A program made the position numbers and the translations under genes. The notes under the pieces were generated by a model. The model saw nothing but the letters and a program-made list of their open reading frames with translations, ran no database searches and had not been told where the DNA came from. Positions 30,460 to 35,457 of a stretch of DNA of 35,457 nucleotides are shown here, piece after piece; within the stretch, counting starts at the first letter, position 1; the number at the start of each line of letters is the position of its first letter. Source of the stretch: Candidatus Nitrosopumilus sp. (GTDB lineage: Archaea > Thermoproteota > Nitrososphaeria > Nitrososphaerales > Nitrosopumilaceae); contig JAOKTA010000006.1 of NCBI GenBank assembly GCA_028335865.1, forward strand, positions 1 to 35,457, read 5' to 3'.

Positions 30460-32625
30460 TTATTTCATTATAATTTCAAATGTATCTTCAGTTGAATTAA
30501 TTGCATCGTATGCTTTGATTTCATATGTTCCTGGAATTGTATCTTTTGGAATAGACCAAAATGTTTCACATTTGAATTCTTTTGTTGTATTGCATGTTAG
30601 TTGCTGTACCTCGTTTCCATCCATATCTGATATCATTATTATTATGGATGTTTTATGAGATGTTACAATATCCATCTTAAATAATTCTCCTGTTGCAACT
30701 TTTTCAGGTATTTTCATATTCAGTCCTTCTTGATTTTTGGTAAGTACTTCAAACTCTATTGTATTCGTATTGGAACCGCTCTTAATGAAAATTTTCCAAA
30801 ATCCTGTTTCTCCTTTTTCAGGGATTTTTAATCTTTCTTCAGAAAACATCCTTTCACTATTTGACGCCATTTCTAAAGATTTTATCTTTTTTCCATTAGG
30901 ATCTATTAAATCTACATACATTAACGAATTGCCATTTGCTGTATTACCCAATAATAATATCCGTTCTCCTTGTTCGTATTCTGTTTGTGTGATGTTAGCC
31001 TCAATTGCCCCCGAACCTGCTATTAGTCCTACTGAAAAGTTTTCACTACTTTGTGTACCTCCTTTTTTAATTACTGCTGTATATATTCCTGATAGATAAC
31101 CCGATAAATCTAACATATGTTCTGCCTTACCGTCTGCTTTTAATTCAATGTTTATAGTTGAACCTACAACATTTCCAGATGGTGTTATGATTATCATTGA
31201 TATTTTTTCTGATGGTTTACCTGCTAAACTAATTATTGGTTTTTCTATATTTTTATAACTTGATTTATCAAATTTTATGTTCACTGGAATTGTTGGTACT
31301 ACATCGTATCCTACATAGATAAATTCTTTATTATTTTCTTGAGTTGCAATTAAAGTCCATGTTCCTTCAATATCTTCATTTTCTGTTGTTTGATATTCAA
31401 AGTTTATTATTCCCGAATCTGCAACCTGGATGATATCTGAGCTCATTTCATCTCCTAGATTATTTTGTAAAATTAATTCTAATGGACTATTTGGTATGGC
31501 TGTTCCGGTAAATATAATTAATTCACCTGGATCAAATTTTATTTTTTCTGGATTAATTGTAATCATTTTATTTGTTTCAACATTCCACTTTTTACTGATC
31601 TGATTTTCTTTATTTGAGGATGTATCTGAAATTATTATAGTATTTTCTCCAAATACAGCATCTAATGGTATGTTAATTGGTTCTAATAATTTCCAAATTC
31701 CAGTCTCAGCAACTTTTACTATTTTGATACCTGTTAGTATTTCGTTTGAATTAATAATTTTTATCACAACTGAACTTCCTGGAGTGCCTTTTCCCTCCAT
31801 CTTGATTAACTCTCCTTGATACACTACTTGTGGAATTTCTTTTATTTCAAGTTTAATATTTTCATGTTTTAAAATCCTATTTTCATTTTCTCCTAATTCT
31901 GAACTTATTTTTCTCTCTATTCCGTCATACCCTATAATTTTAAAATCAAGTTTTTCCTTCCCTTCCATATCTGGAATCTGCATCGTTGTAACAAAATTAC
32001 CATTTCCATCCGTTACGAAATCTCCTATTTTCTTAGTATTGATATAAAAATCAAATTTTTGTGATTCAGCAAATTGATCCCCTGTAATCCTGATTGTAGA
32101 TCCTGGATTTGGCTTATCTGGTATTACTCTGAATGTTGATTCAGAAAATATACTTATTCCATTATTATTATAACGTTGATCTAATTCTATGTTTGAATTT
32201 TGATTAACTTTTGATAATTTAGATACTTTAATTATTCCTGTATCTATTATTTTATTTTCTTGATCTAGTGCTTTCCAATTAATTATTGGATTTATTTTAT
32301 CTGTTTTAAGTCCAAATTTTACTAGTTCATTTAATTTGACTGTTTCAGATGATGTAAAAATAATTACTCCTTGTTGATTTTTTTCACCCGTCCATCCTTT
32401 TTCTGTTTTAAATGATTTAAAATTAAATTCATCTCCTAACCATACTCTGAAAGTTTTAATCTCATTATCTGAATTATTTGTTGCTGTAATTATTGCTGTT
32501 TCATCTAATCCAATACTTGCAACATTAACCTCATCTGCATAGACTTCCAATGGAATTAGGATTAAAGATGTTGAAAATAATATTATAATTGAAATGGACA
32601 TTTCTCTATTTATTGATTTATTCAT
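30460..32625 (-). CDS. Large secreted modular beta-sandwich protein
   Basis: The N-terminal hydrophobic stretch I-S-I-I-I-L-F-S-T-S-L-I-L-I-P-L-E-V-Y-A-D-E reads as a signal peptide cut near residue 30 (after Y-A). The remaining about 690 residues consist of several beta-rich modules of 85-110 residues, many opening with a turn such as P-x-x-P-G-S-x-I-x-I-x-G or Y-x-x-G-E-x-I-x-x-x-G and containing D-G-N-G or E-T-G-x-W turns. No C-terminal anchor or enzyme motif is seen. It probably acts at the cell surface or in adhesion. It is not clearly an S-layer protein. Strand shared with apt-mtnP. Confidence 0.8.
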   Translation of the reverse strand: MNKSINREMSISIIILFSTSLILIPLEVYADEVNVASIGLDETAIITATNNSDNEIKTFRVWLGDEFNFKSFKTEKGWTGEKNQQGVIIFTSSETVKLNELVKFGLKTDKINPIINWKALDQENKIIDTGIIKVSKLSKVNQNSNIELDQRYNNNGISIFSESTFRVIPDKPNPGSTIRITGDQFAESQKFDFYINTKKIGDFVTDGNGNFVTTMQIPDMEGKEKLDFKIIGYDGIERKISSELGENENRILKHENIKLEIKEIPQVVYQGELIKMEGKGTPGSSVVIKIINSNEILTGIKIVKVAETGIWKLLEPINIPLDAVFGENTIIISDTSSNKENQISKKWNVETNKMITINPEKIKFDPGELIIFTGTAIPNSPLELILQNNLGDEMSSDIIQVADSGIINFEYQTTENEDIEGTWTLIATQENNKEFIYVGYDVVPTIPVNIKFDKSSYKNIEKPIISLAGKPSEKISMIIITPSGNVVGSTINIELKADGKAEHMLDLSGYLSGIYTAVIKKGGTQSSENFSVGLIAGSGAIEANITQTEYEQGERILLLGNTANGNSLMYVDLIDPNGKKIKSLEMASNSERMFSEERLKIPEKGETGFWKIFIKSGSNTNTIEFEVLTKNQEGLNMKIPEKVATGELFKMDIVTSHKTSIIIMISDMDGNEVQQLTCNTTKEFKCETFWSIPKDTIPGTYEIKAYDAINSTEDTFEIIMK

Positions 32626-32691
32626 ATTCCATCCTCCATTTTATGACTAGAACCGTAAACTCCTGCATTAAAAATATCTGGTTTGACATAA

Positions 32692-34791
32692 TTATTCTTG
32701 TTTTCCTCCTTTTTGAAATTTATTTAATTCTGACTTTATAGATGTATTTTGATACTGTCTGATTCTTTCAGCAATTAGTCTGTATAATGTTCTAAATTGA
32801 TCTTTAGTTTTATCTGATAAGAAATCTGTTTGTTCTAATGCAATTTTTTCACAAATATATCGTGTAATTTCTTCATTGTTGAATTTACCCCAATCATCAT
32901 CTCTATGTTCTTCCCATATTTTTTTCAATTTTTCTAAAACACCTTTACCTTCTTTCGAATTTATGTTTTCATGTGTAAGATGTGAATACCCTTCTTGCCT
33001 TAATTTAATTTCATAAGTTTGATTTACTGCGTGTAAGTAATCCTCAATTACAACATAATCTTCTATGGATTCTATTTTTTTACCTTCCCTTTCAAAAAAT
33101 ATTGTTTGAATTGCTGAAAATTGATTTGATTCTAATTGTGCTGAAATTTGTTTAGATTCTTCCGTGTTATCTAATAAAACAAATGTTTTGTAACCGTGAT
33201 TTCTATAAAAAATTGCTAAAGGTAATACTGCATTTTTATTATATGCTGCAATTACATTCAGCGGGTTCATTGAAATATTTGGATCTTGTAAAAATTTGTC
33301 AAATGCATTTAGATACATTGAGTCTGACATTGTTTCAACGATAATTACTGGTCTGGAGTTTGTACCTATCTCTCTGTCTACAATTGCTTCTACTTGACCT
33401 CTGCATAATCCGTATAGAATCGGTGTTAATGTTTTATCATCTGCATTCCAATAATCATAAAATATTCTACTAAGATGTTTTCTCTTATCTAATTCTACAA
33501 CTAGTAGATTACCTGGTGTGTAATCAAATATCATAAATGGTGAATGTGTTGCATATAGGACTTGATTTGAACCTGCTAAATTTTTCAATAAATCTGAAAT
33601 TCCCATTTGTTGTGTTGGATGAAGATTTCTTGCAGGCTCATCTAAAAGTAATATTGCTTCTTTTAATTCTGATCTTTGTGTTTCAGCTGCAAAGTTTACA
33701 ATAAATGAAAATGTCCATTTAAAGCCCTCAGCACGTCGGTTTAACAATCCTGTGTTTGTAATTGTTCCGTCTTTGTGTACATCTGAAATTACTACGCTCA
33801 TGATGTTCCCTGGATTGTATCTCAAGTCAACATGGATGGGATCTCCCTTCCATGCTGGATTTAATTTTTTGGTTAATCTGTTACTTGCTGTATTTAGTAA
33901 TTTAATACATTTAGATGGTTGCCCTTTTACTTCATCTAATTCCTTAATATCTAATTCTGCTAAATAAAATAAGTTTCTGACTGTTTCTGCTTTGTCAAAT
34001 TCTTCTACAAACTCAATCGAATTTTCTCTTTCTTCGTTCTCTTTTCGTAAATACTCATTAAGATTGATGTTGCCGTAGATTTTTTTATAATCTGAAAAAT
34101 AAACAAATCTTGGATGTAATTCTGCTGAAATAAAATTTTGTAAAGCTACTTTTTGACTTTCACCACTTAGTAAATTTGAAAATTGATTTTCTGATTTATG
34201 GTAAATCTTTTCCCATTCTTCAATTACTTTTGGTTCTTGAATTGCTATTACATGAAATTCATTGCTAAATTCTGCCATTCCACTATCAAATGACTCTTGA
34301 TTTTTAGGAACTGAACCATCAAATAATTTGGTGTTAATCTGTATTCTTATATGATTTGGAAGTGTATCTAAAAATTCAAGAATTTCTTTTGTAAAATTCT
34401 CCCATGAATTAAGTCCTTGATCTTTGATTTCACTGATTTCTATATCTTCAAATTCATATTGGACTTTTTGATTTCTATTTGTTCTAAATAATTTAATTTT
34501 TTTAATTTTTGGTAATCCTGGAAATTTCTCTTTTAATATCCCTATTTCATGTTCATTCATTTCAAATTCACCTTCAGCCAGCTTGATTTCATCTTTGAGC
34601 TCCTCTGACATTTCATCACAAAGATCTAACTCTGAAATCTGCTCATCTCTGTTCAATAATGTTAAAGCCTGTAAGATGGTAGTTTTCCCACTTTCGTTTC
34701 TTCCCACAAAAGCTGCTAAATCTCCTACTGTGATTTCACCTGAATCATGAATACAACGGTATGCTCTAACTCTAAATTTTCTAAGTCGCAT
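32692..34791 (-). CDS. OLD-like ATPase with TOPRIM domain
   Basis: A 699-aa protein: RecF/SMC-type ATPase head split by a helical insert, then a TOPRIM domain. Walker A is G-R-N-E-S-G-K-T at 30-37. Walker B is A-I-L-L-L-D-E-P near residue 384, with the H-switch A-T-H-S-P-F near 415. The TOPRIM has I-I-V-E-T near 483 and V-L-L-D-N-T-E-E near 540, where the usual D-x-D is altered. OLD proteins are nucleases with roles in phage defence and in GajA of Gabija. No GajB-like helicase is seen here, so neither defence nor activity is shown. The ATG is at 34791, and the gene diverges from a secreted-protein gene. Confidence 0.83.
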   Translation of the reverse strand: MRLRKFRVRAYRCIHDSGEITVGDLAAFVGRNESGKTTILQALTLLNRDEQISELDLCDEMSEELKDEIKLAEGEFEMNEHEIGILKEKFPGLPKIKKIKLFRTNRNQKVQYEFEDIEISEIKDQGLNSWENFTKEILEFLDTLPNHIRIQINTKLFDGSVPKNQESFDSGMAEFSNEFHVIAIQEPKVIEEWEKIYHKSENQFSNLLSGESQKVALQNFISAELHPRFVYFSDYKKIYGNINLNEYLRKENEERENSIEFVEEFDKAETVRNLFYLAELDIKELDEVKGQPSKCIKLLNTASNRLTKKLNPAWKGDPIHVDLRYNPGNIMSVVISDVHKDGTITNTGLLNRRAEGFKWTFSFIVNFAAETQRSELKEAILLLDEPARNLHPTQQMGISDLLKNLAGSNQVLYATHSPFMIFDYTPGNLLVVELDKRKHLSRIFYDYWNADDKTLTPILYGLCRGQVEAIVDREIGTNSRPVIIVETMSDSMYLNAFDKFLQDPNISMNPLNVIAAYNKNAVLPLAIFYRNHGYKTFVLLDNTEESKQISAQLESNQFSAIQTIFFEREGKKIESIEDYVVIEDYLHAVNQTYEIKLRQEGYSHLTHENINSKEGKGVLEKLKKIWEEHRDDDWGKFNNEEITRYICEKIALEQTDFLSDKTKDQFRTLYRLIAERIRQYQNTSIKSELNKFQKGGKQE

Positions 34792-34863
34792 ATAGCGATA
34801 TTACATGGATACGATTTAACTTATTCGTCACATTCAGTTTTCATGCTAAATTTTTGCTAAATA

Positions 34864-34871
34864 GATATAAG
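34864..34871 (+). promoter_or_regulatory. Possible TATA box for the gene at 34895
   Basis: GATATAAG lies 24-31 bases before the ATG at 34895, fitting a nearly leaderless transcript. Confidence 0.35.
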
Positions 34872-34894
34872 GGAATTCATTAATTTATAACAAA

Positions 34895-35353
34895 ATGGTA
34901 TCCACAAGACTATTTGTTGTATTTATTTTACCTATAATTTTCTCTGTAATTGTTGGCTCTATAGTTATGGCTGATACCCTTCAAAAACCTGATAGGGAAC
35001 TAAACATGTGGCCTATGTCTAACTCTGAAACATCTCATGGTTCATCCATACAGATAATTGGCCTTTCAGCTGAATATTCCCTTTCAGAATCTATAGAAAT
35101 TAAAGTCAAAGTTAGTGACTCTTCTTTTAATTGCGGGGATCTGTACATCACAATTCACAATTCTGAAAAAAGTAATGTAGTCACTCAGGGTGCATTTTTT
35201 GAACAGTGTTTTAGCAGTGAATCTAACCTCCTTCCTATCAACGATAAATTTTCTAAAGTGATTAACACACCTGGCTCATATGACTTAGTCGTAGATATGA
35301 TCTCAAAAGATTTATCCAATATCTCTACTAGTGGAATATTTACTGTTAAATAG
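34895..35353 (+). CDS. Secreted hypothetical protein (152 aa)
   Basis: Starts with M-V-S-T-R-L-F-V-V-F-I-L-P-I-I-F-S-V-I-V, a signal peptide likely cut after V-M-A (about residue 26). The mature part is a single beta-sandwich-like domain with S-L-S-E-S-I-E-I-K-V-K-V-S and two Cys that may pair (F-N-C-G-D-L and E-Q-C-F-S-S). Such extracellular single-domain proteins are common in ammonia-oxidising archaea. Not recognised. Confidence 0.65.
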   Translation: MVSTRLFVVFILPIIFSVIVGSIVMADTLQKPDRELNMWPMSNSETSHGSSIQIIGLSAEYSLSESIEIKVKVSDSSFNCGDLYITIHNSEKSNVVTQGAFFEQCFSSESNLLPINDKFSKVINTPGSYDLVVDMISKDLSNISTSGIFTVK

Positions 35354-35408
35354 GAATGATTTATTGTATGATAAGTGACAAATTTAATTTAAAAAAAATG
35401 GTGATTAT

Positions 35409-35457
35409 ATGACAAAAATTGATGAAGCAAATAAAATTAAAAAGGAAATTGAAGAGT
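35409..35457 (+). CDS. Start of an unidentified gene (cut by window end)
   Basis: ATG at 35409 with GGTGAT just upstream, a good ribosome-binding site. The 16 visible residues, M-T-K-I-D-E-A-N-K-I-K-K-E-I-E-E, are charged and helical. Too short to identify. Confidence 0.5.
   Translation, partial: MTKIDEANKIKKEIEE

Noticed and set aside
32692-34791. Gabija defence system
   Set aside because: The ATPase/TOPRIM protein resembles GajA in layout, but no UvrD-like GajB helicase is next to it.

Overview
This window comes from an AT-rich archaeal chromosome, most likely an ammonia-oxidising marine Nitrososphaerota (Thaumarchaeota) of the Nitrosopumilus type. The evidence is its gene content: both topoisomerase VI subunits, a single archaeal histone, aIF2-beta with DUF424, RIO1 kinase with a Pno1-like KH protein, PDCD5, DUF373, DUF5679, short archaeal PurA and a membrane-anchored type I copper protein. 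Both tRNA genes lack an encoded CCA. TTG and GTG starts are common. Many genes have a TATA-like box about 25 bases before the start codon, as expected for leaderless archaeal mRNAs. No rRNA, CRISPR array, insertion sequence or integrase was seen.

Layout, left to right. Bases 1-6030: the N-terminal part of adenylosuccinate lyase; the RNA ligase RtcB with a coupled PDCD5 gene; ribosomal protein S11 with an unusual acidic repeat at its N-terminus; thiamine-phosphate kinase and a sugar phosphomutase; tRNA-Thr(CGT). Bases 6031-10330 look most accessory: a possible 25-residue peptide gene, two divergent look-alike two-helix membrane proteins, a winged-helix regulator, a zinc-module protein, a strong 23-bp RNA hairpin, a large AIPR-family (abortive-infection type) protein with a nuclease-like N-terminus, a cupredoxin and tRNA-Cys(GCA).

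Bases 10370-16070: histone, TatD-type hydrolase, S17e with a long acidic tail, then a tRNA-modification group made of a fusion of a ubiquitin-like (ThiS/MoaD/Urm1 fold) domain with KEOPS subunit Cgi121, a THUMP protein and the TsaC/Sua5 threonylcarbamoyl-AMP synthase. After these come a second winged-helix regulator, a seven-helix membrane protein, zinc ribbons and a zinc-ribbon/YggX-like iron-trafficking protein. Bases 16140-21580: purA, a conserved unknown, pyrF, a Nudix hydrolase, a cis-prenyltransferase and a DUF373 membrane protein.

Bases 21830-27170 form a long + strand information-processing run: DUF5679, aIF2-beta, DUF424, RIO1, Pno1-like, Top6B, Top6A, several of them overlapping. 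Bases 27170-30425 hold a membrane-anchored Hsp20-like protein, a small membrane protein, an HTH regulator, two unknowns and the apt-mtnP purine-salvage pair. Bases 30460-35457 hold a large secreted modular protein, an OLD-like ATPase/TOPRIM protein, a secreted unknown and the start of one more gene.

The strongest leads for something undescribed are the ubiquitin-like/Cgi121 fusion beside tsaC and THUMP, and the hairpin RNA at 7913-7974 next to the AIPR gene. Functions come from motif reading only; no database search was run.
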